Shown here piece after piece: positions 12,418 through 21,515 of a DNA stretch of 64,000 nt. The notes under the pieces were generated by a model. It made no database searches and was not told the origin of the DNA. It saw only the letters and a program-made list of their open reading frames with translations. Every line of letters starts with the position of its first letter. Within the stretch, counting starts at the first letter, position 1. The stretch covers positions 175,812 through 239,811 of the forward strand of contig NZ_LZSV01000024.1 in NCBI RefSeq assembly GCF_001665605.1. The letters are read 5' to 3'. A program made the position numbers and the translations under genes. This DNA comes from Mycobacterium sp. 852014-50255_SCH5639931 (GTDB lineage Bacteria > Actinomycetota > Actinomycetes > Mycobacteriales > Mycobacteriaceae).

Positions 12418-13178
12418 CGGGGACACTTGCACACACCGCGGCCCTGGTCACCGGCGCGAGTAGCGGTATCGGGGCCGCGACGGCCAAAGCGCTCGCCGCG
12501 GAAGGCGCGGCGGTGGCCCTGCTCGCGCGACGCGCGGACCGGCTCGCCGAGTTGCAAGCCGATATCGAATCCGCCGGTGGCACAGCGCTGGCCGTGGCAG
12601 CCGACGTCACCGACGCCGAACAGGTGTCGGCGGCCGTGCAGCGTGCCGTCGCGCAGTTCGGCCGGCTCGACACCGTGGTGAACAACGCCGGGCTGATGCA
12701 ATCCGGACCGGCGGCCGAGGCGTCGCTGCGGGATTGGGACGCCATGGTGACGGTCAACGTGCAAGGGGTCCTGTACGTCACGCGCGCGGCGCTCCCGCAC
12801 CTGATCGATGCCGCCGCCGACTCGCCGCGCGGTGTCGCCGATCTGGTCACCATCAGTTCGACCGCCGGGTGGGTGGCCCGGCCGAACACCGCCGTCTACT
12901 CGCTGACCAAGTTCGGGGTGAACGCCTTCAGCGAGGGCATTCGGCAGGAGGTGCTCGGGCAGCGGGTCCGAGTCGGCGTGGTGGGCCCGGGAACGGTCGA
13001 TACCGAAATCTTCGACCATCTCGCCGAATCGTCGCGGGAGGCGTTCGAGCGCCAGACCGCCGACATGGTCAAGTTGCGCCCCGAAGACATCGCAGACGCG
13101 GTGCTGTTCATGGTGACCCGGGACCGCCGGGTGGCCGTAAACCACATGCTGGTGCGAGCGGCCGAACAAACCTGGTAA
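12414..13178 (+). CDS. SDR family oxidoreductase
   Basis: A classical 254-residue short-chain dehydrogenase. It shows TGASSGIG at about residues 13-20, DVTD, NNAG, the catalytic Ser in TISSTAG and YSLTK with the catalytic Tyr/Lys. The arginine pair (LLARRADRL) after the second strand suggests NADP(H) preference. The start ATGA overlaps the CoA-transferase stop, indicating translational coupling. It probably oxidises or reduces a hydroxyacyl intermediate of the same pathway. Substrate unknown. Confidence 0.92.
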   Translation: MTGTLAHTAALVTGASSGIGAATAKALAAEGAAVALLARRADRLAELQADIESAGGTALAVAADVTDAEQVSAAVQRAVAQFGRLDTVVNNAGLMQSGPAAEASLRDWDAMVTVNVQGVLYVTRAALPHLIDAAADSPRGVADLVTISSTAGWVARPNTAVYSLTKFGVNAFSEGIRQEVLGQRVRVGVVGPGTVDTEIFDHLAESSREAFERQTADMVKLRPEDIADAVLFMVTRDRRVAVNHMLVRAAEQTW

Positions 13179-13182
13179 GCAA

Positions 13183-14463
13183 TTGACTTCACATTGGGCC
13201 GTGGGCGACCAGTACGGGTTGGCGTTCCCGGCCGACCCCGCGGCGCTGGAAAGTGTTGCGGCGCCGTTCCTCACCGAGGCGTTTCTCGCCTCGGGCGCGT
13301 TGCGGGACAACGGCATCGCGCGCGTTACTGAGTTTGCCGAGGTGGCCGGCGGCAGCACGGGACGCAAGGCGATGCTCTCCGTCGAATACGCCACACCCGC
13401 CCCGGAACTGCCCGCCGCCCTATTCGTCAAGTTCTCGCGCGACTTCGACGACCCGGCGCGCGATCGCGGCAAAACCCAAATGGAACCCGAAGTGCGATTC
13501 GCCGCGCTGTCCTGTGCACCGGAATTTCCGATCGCCGTACCCCGGGTGCTGTTCGCCGACTATCACCGCCAGACGGGCACCGGAATCCTGGTCACCGAAC
13601 GGATCCGATTCGGTGGCAACGGGATCGAACCGCAGTATCACAAATGCCTCGACTACGAGATGCCCGAACCCCTCGAGCACTACCGAGCGCTGCTCACCGC
13701 GCTGGCCCGGCTCGCCGGCACCCATCGATCCGGGCGGCTGCCGGCCGAGCTGACCGCGCCCTTCCCGCTGGACGTGGCGGCCGCGACGGTGGGGGATCGG
13801 GCGCCGCTCTCCCCGGACAAGCTGGAGCGCCGGGTGGACCAACTGGCGGAATTCGCCGAGATCCGGCCCGGGCTGCTGCCCGCTTGTTCACCGGAGTTGG
13901 TCGCGCGCCTGCGTGCGGACGTGCCGCGGTTCGCGCATTGCGAGCAAACCGTTGCGGGCCTGTTGGCCGATGACTCCGACTACGTCGCGTTGTGCCATTG
14001 GAACGCGAACATCGACAACGCATGGTTTTGGCGCGACGCCGACAGCGTTCTGCGCTGCGGCCTGATGGACTGGGGATGCGTCAGCCAAATGAACCTCGGC
14101 ATGGCGTTCTGGGGAGCCATGTCCGGCGCGGAAACCGACCTGTGGGACTCTCATCTCGAAGAGCTGTTGCAGCTGTTCGTGACCGAGTTCCGTCGTTTCG
14201 GCGGACCGGAACTCGATCCGGTTCGGTTGCGCAGACACACATTGCTGTACGCGGCGGCGATGGGCGTCGCCTGGCTGCTGGGCGTACCGGCGTTGATTCG
14301 CAAGCGATTCGAAGCCATACCGGACAATCGACGCCATCCACTGATCAGGGACGACGAGGGCGTACGCGCGCCGTTGCAGATGCTGTCGAACCTGCTGTTG
14401 CTCTGGGATCGGCATCGCATGGGGGAGCTGCTTGACGCTGCGCTCGCGGAGTGGAACACCTGA
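13183..14463 (+). CDS. APH-fold phosphotransferase-like protein with altered catalytic loop
   Basis: A 426-residue protein of the aminoglycoside-phosphotransferase/ecdysteroid-kinase-like fold. An N-lobe (GGSTGRKAMLSVEY; ALFVKFSRD with the putative ATP-binding Lys) and a C-lobe are visible. The catalytic loop normally reads HxDxxxxN; here it is HWNANIDN at residues 272-279, so the catalytic Asp is Asn274. The metal-binding Asp is kept in LMDWG (Asp296). It may be a pseudokinase or use a different chemistry. The TTG start at 13183 lies 4 bp after the SDR stop, so it is the last gene of the operon. Such proteins accompany many acyl-CoA catabolic clusters in mycobacteria, with unclear role. Confidence 0.8.
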   Translation: MTSHWAVGDQYGLAFPADPAALESVAAPFLTEAFLASGALRDNGIARVTEFAEVAGGSTGRKAMLSVEYATPAPELPAALFVKFSRDFDDPARDRGKTQMEPEVRFAALSCAPEFPIAVPRVLFADYHRQTGTGILVTERIRFGGNGIEPQYHKCLDYEMPEPLEHYRALLTALARLAGTHRSGRLPAELTAPFPLDVAAATVGDRAPLSPDKLERRVDQLAEFAEIRPGLLPACSPELVARLRADVPRFAHCEQTVAGLLADDSDYVALCHWNANIDNAWFWRDADSVLRCGLMDWGCVSQMNLGMAFWGAMSGAETDLWDSHLEELLQLFVTEFRRFGGPELDPVRLRRHTLLYAAAMGVAWLLGVPALIRKRFEAIPDNRRHPLIRDDEGVRAPLQMLSNLLLLWDRHRMGELLDAALAEWNT

Positions 14464-14464
14464 G

Positions 14465-15826
14465 CTACGGCCCCTCGTCGTCCTCGTTTCGGAGCAGCTT
14501 CTCCGGATGATGAAAAGTGTTGGTGCGGGGCTGGCCGCGGTCCAAGTGCGGTGGCGGTAGCCATTCCGTGTCGCCCTTGGCGTTCTTGCGGGTGTTCCAG
14601 CCGCCGGGCTTGAGCAGGCGGTGGTGGGGTCCGCAGGCGAACGTGAGGCCGTCGACGTCGGTGCTCCGGCACTTGGCCCAGTCGGTGACGTGATGGACCT
14701 CCGAGTAGTAACCCGGCACGGTGCAGCCCGGTGCCGAGCAACCGCGATCCTTGGCGTACAGCACGATTCGCTGGCCGGGGGAGGCGAGTCGTTTGGTGTG
14801 GTACAGGGCCAGGGCTTTGCCTTTGTCGAAGATCGCCAGATAATGACGCGCGTGGCGGCTCAAGCGGATCACATCGCTCATCGGCAGGATGGTTCCGCCG
14901 CCGGTCAGACCACGCCCGGCCGCGGCTTCCAGCTCTTGCAGCGTCGTGGTGACGACGATGGACGCCGGTAAGCCGTTGTGTCGGACCAGTTTTCCCGAGG
15001 CAAGCAAGGCGCGGTTCGCCGCGAGCAGTGCGTCGTGGTTGCGTTGCGCCGCGGAACGGCCGTCGCGGTCGATCGTCTCCTGGCTTGGTGCGTCGTCCAC
15101 GCATGGCACGTCGTCGAGCGGGTTGCACATGCCGGGTGCGGCCAGCTTCGCGAGCACGGCCTCAATGGTGGCCCGCAGTTCGGGGCTGATTACGCCGCGC
15201 AACTCCGACATGCCGTCGGCTTGCTGCTCGCCCAGGGTCAGTCCACGCCGCCGCGCGCGGTCGTCGTCGGTGTAGGTGCCGTCGGGGTTCAGGCAATCGG
15301 CGACGTGATCGGCGAGTTCGGCCAATTGTTCGGGGCGGTAGTTCATTCCGTGAGTGACCAGGTCGGCTTCGACGGCCTGACGGGTGACGAAGTCCACCCA
15401 GCCGGGCAGCTGACGGAAAAGCCTGCGGATCACCGCCACTTGCCCGGTGCCTAGCTTTCCCTCCCGTTGGGCGTCAGCGGTTGCGGCAAGGATCGGGGCC
15501 AGTGGTTCGCCGGTCAGCCCACGCCGCGGCCCGAGATCACCTGCCTCCTTGATGCGCCTCGATGCTTCGGCGCGGCTGATCAAAGTCGATTCGGCGATCG
15601 CATGGGAGAGCTTGCCGCCCAGCTCCTCTGCCGTGGCCTGGCGGGCCAAGTTGTTGATCAGCGGATGCTCGATAGCCGGCAGCTGGCGACGCACCTTTTC
15701 GCAGCGCTCCAGCATCGCCAACTGCTCGCGGGTGGCTAGGTCGTCGCCGTCGTAGCCGACCAGATCCCCCATGGCAGCGTCGATAGTGTCGAATGCTGCC
15801 AAAACGGCCTCGCGATCAATACTCAC
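14465..15826 (-). CDS. 13E12-family HNH endonuclease-like protein (DUF222)
   Basis: A 453-residue protein with the helical DUF222 N-terminal region (about 30-330) and a C-terminal HNH domain. The HNH domain has zinc-type cysteines (GCSAPGC), the EVHHVTDW His-His motif and a closing CGPHHRLL. This architecture belongs to the multicopy 13E12/REP family of mycobacteria, thought to be mobile or prophage-associated. Start is GTG at 15824-15826. The stop is one base from the convergent APH-fold gene. No terminal repeats or integrase were seen nearby, so it is listed as a gene and not as a mobile element. Confidence 0.9.
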   Translation of the reverse strand: MSIDREAVLAAFDTIDAAMGDLVGYDGDDLATREQLAMLERCEKVRRQLPAIEHPLINNLARQATAEELGGKLSHAIAESTLISRAEASRRIKEAGDLGPRRGLTGEPLAPILAATADAQREGKLGTGQVAVIRRLFRQLPGWVDFVTRQAVEADLVTHGMNYRPEQLAELADHVADCLNPDGTYTDDDRARRRGLTLGEQQADGMSELRGVISPELRATIEAVLAKLAAPGMCNPLDDVPCVDDAPSQETIDRDGRSAAQRNHDALLAANRALLASGKLVRHNGLPASIVVTTTLQELEAAAGRGLTGGGTILPMSDVIRLSRHARHYLAIFDKGKALALYHTKRLASPGQRIVLYAKDRGCSAPGCTVPGYYSEVHHVTDWAKCRSTDVDGLTFACGPHHRLLKPGGWNTRKNAKGDTEWLPPPHLDRGQPRTNTFHHPEKLLRNEDDEGP

Positions 15827-15905
15827 ACCCCGAAACTATCGGGACCCACTGACAAATAACGCGTCGCTGAGACCGCTGAAGCTAAAGTGACGCAAGTGAT
15901 TTCAG

Positions 15906-17024
15906 TCAGCCGGACCACGCCGGGCTGGTAGTCATCACCTCGACGCCGTCCTCGGTGATGTGAACGGTGTCCCGCCGGAATACCGCGCCGATTCCCTCCT
16001 GCCACACGTAGCCGGTGATCGCCAACACCATGCCGGCCTCCAGCTCGTCGTGTTCCCCCGCGGCGAGCAATGGCTCGCACACCACCGGCGGATCGAAGCC
16101 CAAACCCAACCCGTGCGCGATCGGCATCGGCGGTATCGGCTCGCCGGCCGACTGAAAGGCGGCGAGCAGGTCGGAGGTGGGCGCACCGGGGCGGCAGGCC
16201 GCAAGCATGCTCTCGTACAACGCGTCCGACCGTCCGAACAGCTCGCGGGCGGCAACGTCGACTTCGCCGACCGGCCAGGTGCGCCCCACCTCGGCGACAT
16301 AGCCATTCGCCAGGGCCCCGGCGGCGAACGCGACCAGGTCGCCCGGCCGAGCCGCGCCGGAATCGGCACGGCGCCATGGGTGTTCCTTCGAAGTCACCCA
16401 GGCGGCGTCCTGAGTGGCCGGCGTGCTCACCCCGCCCGCGGCCATTGCCTCCATCATGGCCCCGGCCAGCGTCCGCTCCGATACTCCCGGCGCGAATTCG
16501 GCCAGGGCAGCGGCGAGTCCGTGTTCGGCGACGCGCAGCGCGGAGTCCATCGCCGCGATTTCGTCGGGAGTTTTGATGCGCCGCGCCGCGCGCATCGCCA
16601 CCTCCGCGTCGACGAGCTCGGCAGTGGGGAACGCCTCGGGCAGGAGTGCGGCGAAAGTGGGCGTGATCGCATCGGTTCCGACCCGCCCGGCCCTTTCGGC
16701 ACCGTCGATCTTCTTCAGCACGTCGATGAGCGTCATCGGGTTCCAGGCCAGTCCGTAGAGGTGATCGTGCCCGATCTCCTCCGGTACCCCCTCGTCATCG
16801 GTGCTATTGAGGTAGATGTCCCCGGACGCGCGCACCACCACGCACATGGGACCGAACGGTCGCGTCCCGGCTATCCAGAGCTGCGGCGCGCCGGTGACGT
16901 AACGAATGTTGGCCTGCCGCCCGAGCACGAGGATGTCGAGGCCGTGTGCGTCCATTTGCGCCAGCGCCCGTTCCCGACGGCCCGTCCGCAATGCGCGGGG
17001 GTCGGGCAAAACCTCAGTCGCCAT
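15906..17024 (-). CDS. M24 peptidase-fold protein lacking metal ligands
   Basis: A 372-residue pita-bread-fold (aminopeptidase P/creatinase-like) protein, a close paralogue of the upstream gene. The two align without gaps around the active site, but four of five metal ligands are changed. The two Asp positions are Ala234 and Glu245 (VAFAAGALANGYVAEVGRT). The first Glu is Thr337 and the second is Arg351 (AVFRRDTVHIT). His304 remains. It is therefore probably not a metallopeptidase and may be a partner of the active paralogue. The ATG at 17024 overlaps the upstream stop by 11 bp; an ATG at 17033 is also possible. Last gene of the minus-strand operon beginning at 21.3 kb. Confidence 0.88.
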   Translation of the reverse strand: MATEVLPDPRALRTGRRERALAQMDAHGLDILVLGRQANIRYVTGAPQLWIAGTRPFGPMCVVVRASGDIYLNSTDDEGVPEEIGHDHLYGLAWNPMTLIDVLKKIDGAERAGRVGTDAITPTFAALLPEAFPTAELVDAEVAMRAARRIKTPDEIAAMDSALRVAEHGLAAALAEFAPGVSERTLAGAMMEAMAAGGVSTPATQDAAWVTSKEHPWRRADSGAARPGDLVAFAAGALANGYVAEVGRTWPVGEVDVAARELFGRSDALYESMLAACRPGAPTSDLLAAFQSAGEPIPPMPIAHGLGLGFDPPVVCEPLLAAGEHDELEAGMVLAITGYVWQEGIGAVFRRDTVHITEDGVEVMTTSPAWSG

Positions 17025-18249
17025 AAGGGGCATAGGGGTAGTCGGTGATCGGCAGGTAGCCGTCTTCGGTGATCACCACGATCTCCTCACTGCGATATCC
17101 GCCTGTCCCGTCCTCCCACACCACGGGTTCCAGAACCAGAACCATCCCGGGTGAGAAGACGAAGTTGTCGTCGAATTCTTCGCCGAGATCCGTTCCGATC
17201 ATGGGCGCTTCGGCGGGGTAGGTGCCGATGCCATGGCCCAGATAGAAATGCGGCAACCACGGTTTGCGGCCACCGTTGGCGGCGATCGCCGCACGCGCCA
17301 GATCACCGGAAGTGACACCGGCTTTGGTCACGGCGAGCACCGCATCCAGGATGGCCCGCCATTGCCGGAACTGATCCTGCTGCCGCGGGGTGGGCCGTTC
17401 GCCGACAACCCAGGTCCGGCCGAAATCGGAGCAGTACCCGAGGTAGGTCATGCTGATATCGGTCCAGAGCACATCACCGGCGGCGAGTTCACGATCGGTG
17501 GGCAACAGCGGCAACGCAAGATCGCCATGGGTCGTCCAGACTCCTGCTTCGCGTGAACTGGGCATGACCTGCCAGATGGCCTCCAGCATGTTGGTGGTGG
17601 CGCCCAGCTCGAATGCGCGGCGCACCAGCGTGGCGGAGAGGTCGATCTGCCGCACTCCCGGCTCCAGGGCCCGCTGCACGTCCACGATCGCTTCTTCGGT
17701 GATGCGGGCCGCCCGGCGAAGGCAGGCCAGCTCATCCCGTGTCTTCACCAACTGCGCGGCACCAACCACGATCGCCGCATCCGTCGGCGCGCCCGCCGGA
17801 AACAGCTTGGGGCCTGCCCTCCGCATCGCCCCGGTCAGCTCGTCGACGGCGATGCTCGCGCCCGGCGGGATCAGCCCGGCCAGCTCGCGCGCGAATTGCT
17901 TTACACCATGGTCGAATTCGAGGTAGACAGGGCCGTGCAGATGGTCGTCCGGCACCGGCGGCTGCGCGGACGCCCCGCCGCGGAATGGCATGAACAGGTG
18001 CGGATGTTCAACGTCGGCGAGCACGACCGCGACCGGGCGCTCCACGTGCGACAGACCCGCGTCCACCAGCGGCCAGCTGGCCCCCGTCGCGTACCCGACG
18101 TAGCCGTTCATCAGCAGGATCAGCGCGTCGACACCATGGTCGGCCATCGCGGACCGCAGCCGCGCCCCCGTTTCGGAACGCATGCGCGCCCGGTCCGGTT
18201 CATCGGGGATGTCGACGAGCGAGCCGGGGGAGGTTAGTGATTCGGTCAT
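17014..18249 (-). CDS. M24 family metallopeptidase (Xaa-Pro dipeptidase/creatinase-like)
   Basis: A 411-residue M24 protein with an intact dinuclear metal site. The two Asp are in LWTDISMTYLGYCSDFGRTW, the His in YLGHGIGTYP, and the two Glu in VLEPVVW and YRSEEIVV. It would hydrolyse a C-N or C-C bond in a small substrate (peptide, creatine-like or amide). The start overlaps the upstream amidohydrolase region: ATG 18249 lies two bases after its stop, while GTG 18258 would overlap by 8 bp. It is followed by the degenerate paralogue, with the two starts and stops overlapping, so the proteins are probably made together. Confidence 0.92.
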   Translation of the reverse strand: MTESLTSPGSLVDIPDEPDRARMRSETGARLRSAMADHGVDALILLMNGYVGYATGASWPLVDAGLSHVERPVAVVLADVEHPHLFMPFRGGASAQPPVPDDHLHGPVYLEFDHGVKQFARELAGLIPPGASIAVDELTGAMRRAGPKLFPAGAPTDAAIVVGAAQLVKTRDELACLRRAARITEEAIVDVQRALEPGVRQIDLSATLVRRAFELGATTNMLEAIWQVMPSSREAGVWTTHGDLALPLLPTDRELAAGDVLWTDISMTYLGYCSDFGRTWVVGERPTPRQQDQFRQWRAILDAVLAVTKAGVTSGDLARAAIAANGGRKPWLPHFYLGHGIGTYPAEAPMIGTDLGEEFDDNFVFSPGMVLVLEPVVWEDGTGGYRSEEIVVITEDGYLPITDYPYAPYGD

Positions 18250-18250
18250 C

Positions 18251-19375
18251 TCAGACACCCAAGAAGCTTCTGACGTTCCCGCTGACGACGCGGACGGCGT
18301 CGTCGGGACCGACGGCGTCGACCACGGCGGCCAGTGACCGCTCCGAATATCCGTAGGTGCTTTCGTTGTGCGGGTAGTCGGACGACCACATCACCTTGTC
18401 GATCCCGATCTCGTCGATCTGGGCGAGCCCAAGGCCGTCCACCATGAACGAGGCGCACATGTGGGTGTCCCAATAATAACGGACGTCGTGTTCGGGCTGA
18501 TGTGCGAGCATGTGCCGGTACGAGGCCAGTACGTGCTCGGCGTCTTGCAAAGCCGGCGGGACCCAGGCGATACCGCCCTCGAACCAGCCGACCCGCAGCC
18601 GCGGATGGCGGTCGAGGATGCCGCCGAAGACGTACTTGGAGAACATCTCCCGGAACGAGTCGATGTTGACCATCATGGCCACCGCGACGCTGTTGACCTC
18701 GCTCGGGACCTTCGGCTGGCTCTCGCCGATGTGGTGAGTGACCGGCAGCCCGGCGTCCTCGATTTCGTCCCACACCGGACTCATCGCGGCGCCCGAGAAG
18801 TCGATGGCGCGGCCGTTGTCGTCGTTGCCGGGGCTGATCGGCATCAGAAACGTCTTGAGCCCCAGGGACTTCAGCTCGGTCAGCGTGCGCCGGGCTCCGC
18901 GGGGATCCCACCAGTTGATCAGACCGACACCGTAGCAGTGGCCACCGGAGCGCTCCTGGAATGCGGCGATGTGTTCGTTGTAGATGCGGAAGATGCGCTC
19001 CCGCAGGGCCTTGTCGGGATAGTGGAACAACGCCAGCACCGCGTTGGGAAACACCAGTTCCTTGTCGACACCGTCTTCGGCCAGCTCACGCACACGGGCA
19101 TCGATGTTGCTGCTGACAGCACCGGCCAGGTCGTCGTATTGCATGAGCACCGCGCTGAAATCGCCGACCACCATCGACTGCCCCGGCCGCCCGAGCAGGT
19201 ACGCGCCGTCCTCGTACCAGATCCGCGGCGCGTAATCCTTCAGGTCGTCGGGGAAGTGCTCGTAGAAGATGTCCTCGGCCACCGAAATGTGGTTGTCGGC
19301 GGAGAACACCTCGGTGCCGGGGGGGCAGGCCCGTGCTGGCACCGGCGGCGTGACCGCGGCGGTGCTTGGGCGCAC
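18251..19375 (-). CDS. Amidohydrolase family protein (5' end likely frameshifted)
   Basis: A 374-residue amidohydrolase-2-type TIM-barrel enzyme (metal-dependent decarboxylase/hydrolase group). Motifs are VFSADNHIS at the start, THHIGESQ in the middle, and SSDYPHNEST near the end with the conserved Asp. The annotated start is GTG 19375. However, the preceding frame from ATG 19421 (MMSSQTHTLYPAGVIGAPKH...TGLPP) begins 7 bp after the P450 stop. It runs into a seven-base C run (G run 19319-19325 on the plus strand), where one base less would join it to PPGTEVFSADNHIS. The native protein is probably about 15 residues longer. Confidence 0.9.
   Translation of the reverse strand: MRPSTAAVTPPVPARACPPGTEVFSADNHISVAEDIFYEHFPDDLKDYAPRIWYEDGAYLLGRPGQSMVVGDFSAVLMQYDDLAGAVSSNIDARVRELAEDGVDKELVFPNAVLALFHYPDKALRERIFRIYNEHIAAFQERSGGHCYGVGLINWWDPRGARRTLTELKSLGLKTFLMPISPGNDDNGRAIDFSGAAMSPVWDEIEDAGLPVTHHIGESQPKVPSEVNSVAVAMMVNIDSFREMFSKYVFGGILDRHPRLRVGWFEGGIAWVPPALQDAEHVLASYRHMLAHQPEHDVRYYWDTHMCASFMVDGLGLAQIDEIGIDKVMWSSDYPHNESTYGYSERSLAAVVDAVGPDDAVRVVSGNVRSFLGV
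19319..19325. other. Seven-base homopolymer at probable frameshift
   Basis: A run of seven G (C on the coding strand) lies at the junction between two reading frames of the amidohydrolase. With six bases the frame from 19421 would continue directly into the conserved domain. It is either an assembly/sequencing indel or a slippage site. Confidence 0.6.
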
Positions 19376-19428
19376 CGATCACACCCGCGGGGTAAAGGGT
19401 GTGGGTTTGCGATGACATCATCGTCCAC

Positions 19429-20652
19429 TCACCATGTCACCGGAAGCTCGTAGAGGCCATAGGCCAGCGCGTCGTGTTTGAACGGCAGCTCTTCCAGGGG
19501 CACCGCGAGCCGCAGTGTCGGGACGCGGCGCAGCAGGGTGGGCAGGACGATCTGCAGTTCCATCCGGGCCAGCTGCTGCCCGACGCACTGGTGGCGACCG
19601 TAGCCGAAGCCGACGTGCGGGCCGTCCTCCCGGCGCAGGTCTAGCCGGTCGGGCTCGGGAAATTGCCGGGTGTCCCAGTTCGCCGGCGCCACGTCGAGGA
19701 TGATGCCCTCGCCTGCGCGGATCGTCTCGCCGCCGACGTCGATATCCTCGACCGCGATGCGGCGCTGGCCCGTCTGAATGATGCTCAGGTAGCGCATCAA
19801 TTCCTCGACCGCGACGGCAATCGCCTTCGGATCGTCGCTGTCGCGCATCAACGCCAGCTGGTCGGGATGGTCGAGTAGGGCCGCGACGCTCAGGCTGATC
19901 ATGTTGGCGGTGGTCTCGTGACCGGCGATGAGCACGCCGGTGGCCAGCTGCGCGGCCTCGCGGACGCTGAGCTCTTCGGCGTTGACCCGCTCGGCGAGGT
20001 CGGACACCAAATCCTCCGAGGGGCTTTGCATTTTGGCCCGCACCAGATTGGCCAGGTACTTCGCCAACGATGCGGCGCCCTGGGCCGTATCCTCCTCCGT
20101 GGCGTAGCGGCCCATGCCCCGTTGGGCTTGGGCCTGGAAGAAGTCGGCGTCCTCGTAGGGCACGCCCAACAATTGGCTGATGACCAGCGATGGGACGGGC
20201 AGCGCCAACGTGCTGACGATGTCGCCCGGCTTGGGGCCGGCCAGCAGCGCGTCGATGTGATCGTCGGTGATCTTCTGCACCGCCGGCCGTAGCGCCTCAA
20301 CTCGCTTGAACGTGAAGGGCTTTGACAACATCCGCCGGAACCGAGTGTGTTCTTCGGCGTCGGACGTGAACACCGACCGCGGGCGCTTGTGCACCGTCGC
20401 GAGCATGCCCGCGTTCCAATGCGGATAGCCGGGCAGTCGGTCGTCGACGCTGGCGCGCGCGTCGGTGAACAACGCCCGGATCGCCTCATAGCCGTGGATC
20501 AACCAGGGTGTGCTGTCGTCCCAGATCCGCACCCGGCTCAGCTGCTTGTCGGCGTTGAGCTCCAACACCTTTGGCGGCGGGGCGAACGGGCAACCCGGCG
20601 CGCGCGACATCGGGAACTCCGGAATATCGGTGGCGGTCGAGACGTCGGTCAT
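19429..20652 (-). CDS. Cytochrome P450 (CYP105-like)
   Basis: A 407-residue P450 beginning with the MSRAPGCPFAPPP segment and RVRIWDDSTPWLI, typical of CYP105-type enzymes. The I-helix has LIAGHETTAN, ExxR lies in EELMRYL, and the heme loop FGYGRHQCVG places the axial Cys at residue 356. It lies 39 bp after the TetR gene and just before the amidohydrolase. The operon order is therefore regulator, P450, amidohydrolase, M24, M24, suggesting oxidation then hydrolysis of a nitrogen-containing compound. The subfamily assignment is a guess from overall look. Confidence 0.94.
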   Translation of the reverse strand: MTDVSTATDIPEFPMSRAPGCPFAPPPKVLELNADKQLSRVRIWDDSTPWLIHGYEAIRALFTDARASVDDRLPGYPHWNAGMLATVHKRPRSVFTSDAEEHTRFRRMLSKPFTFKRVEALRPAVQKITDDHIDALLAGPKPGDIVSTLALPVPSLVISQLLGVPYEDADFFQAQAQRGMGRYATEEDTAQGAASLAKYLANLVRAKMQSPSEDLVSDLAERVNAEELSVREAAQLATGVLIAGHETTANMISLSVAALLDHPDQLALMRDSDDPKAIAVAVEELMRYLSIIQTGQRRIAVEDIDVGGETIRAGEGIILDVAPANWDTRQFPEPDRLDLRREDGPHVGFGYGRHQCVGQQLARMELQIVLPTLLRRVPTLRLAVPLEELPFKHDALAYGLYELPVTW

Positions 20653-20691
20653 CGTTCTCCTTGCTGCTGGCCTGCTTTGGTTTTCGGTCGA

Positions 20692-21354
20692 CTAGCCGCC
20701 TGCCGCACCCACGTGCACCGGTGCGCGCCACAGGCCGACGATGGCGTCGATCAGGCCTTCGCCGGCGACCGGCCAGGCCGAACGCGAACGTGGTCCGTGC
20801 TCGGCCAAGGCGCCTTCGTGCTCGGCGCAGGTGTGCATGAGCAGGTTGCGCACCATGACCATGCGTTCGGAACGCACCCGCCTGGGCAGCTCGGGGAGGC
20901 AGCGGTTGATGCCGTCGATGGTCTGCACCAGCAGCGGCGACGCGAGCGCGTCTTTGGTGACGACGTGGCGGTAGGTGGGGTCGGCCATGGCCTGGGCGGC
21001 AAACCGCGCGTACCAGCTGGGCGCCCCGAGCGCGTGCAGGTGATCGGTGAGTGGCCGCACCAATGCGCCCACCCAGTCGCGCAGGTCGGTCGAATCGTCG
21101 ATGGCGGCCAACATTTGCGCGCGGAGCTCCTCGATGGGCTCCCGATGCCTGCTCTCGATCGCCCGGAGCAGGTCGGTCCTGGTGCCGAAGTGGTAGCAAG
21201 CCGCGGCGTTGTTGCCCTGCCCGGCCGCCTCGCTGATCTGCCGGTTCGATACGGCATACATGCCGCGTTCGGCGAACAGCACTTCCGCGGCCGACAGGAT
21301 CGCGTCCCGAGTGCCTGTCGATCGGTCGGACCGGGCCATCCGCTCGGCGGTCAT
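20692..21354 (-). CDS. TetR family transcriptional regulator
   Basis: A 220-residue TetR regulator. The helix-turn-helix occupies about residues 10-55 (TRDAILSAAEVLFAERGMY; NRQISEAAGQGNNAAACYHF). The ATG at 21354 has TGAGG five bases before it and is preferred over GTG 21369. It heads the minus-strand operon of P450, amidohydrolase and two M24 proteins. A 22-bp inverted repeat at 21381-21402, just upstream, is a good candidate for its own operator. Confidence 0.92.
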   Translation of the reverse strand: MTAERMARSDRSTGTRDAILSAAEVLFAERGMYAVSNRQISEAAGQGNNAAACYHFGTRTDLLRAIESRHREPIEELRAQMLAAIDDSTDLRDWVGALVRPLTDHLHALGAPSWYARFAAQAMADPTYRHVVTKDALASPLLVQTIDGINRCLPELPRRVRSERMVMVRNLLMHTCAEHEGALAEHGPRSRSAWPVAGEGLIDAIVGLWRAPVHVGAAGG

Positions 21355-21380
21355 CGCCTCAGTGAACACCGCGTGCCCGA

Positions 21381-21402
21381 TTAAATCAAGCAGTTTATTT
21401 AA
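21381..21402. promoter_or_regulatory. Inverted repeat upstream of tetR operon
   Basis: Perfect arms TTAAAT and ATTTAA are separated by ten bases, in an otherwise GC-rich stretch. They lie 27 bp upstream of the TetR start at 21354. The AT-rich arms may also overlap the promoter. Likely TetR operator by position and symmetry. Confidence 0.5.
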
Positions 21403-21515
21403 CAGGCGTGGCGCCGCGGCGATGTGCTACGCATCCGCATTCGAATCCCCGTTCCGTCAAGGTGATTTCATCGCTGCGACGCCCGGGCCGGCCCGCACGG
21501 GAATACAGTCACCGT

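Noticed and set aside
14465..15826. 13E12 HNH gene as a complete mobile element
   Set aside because: No integrase, terminal repeats or target duplication visible around it.
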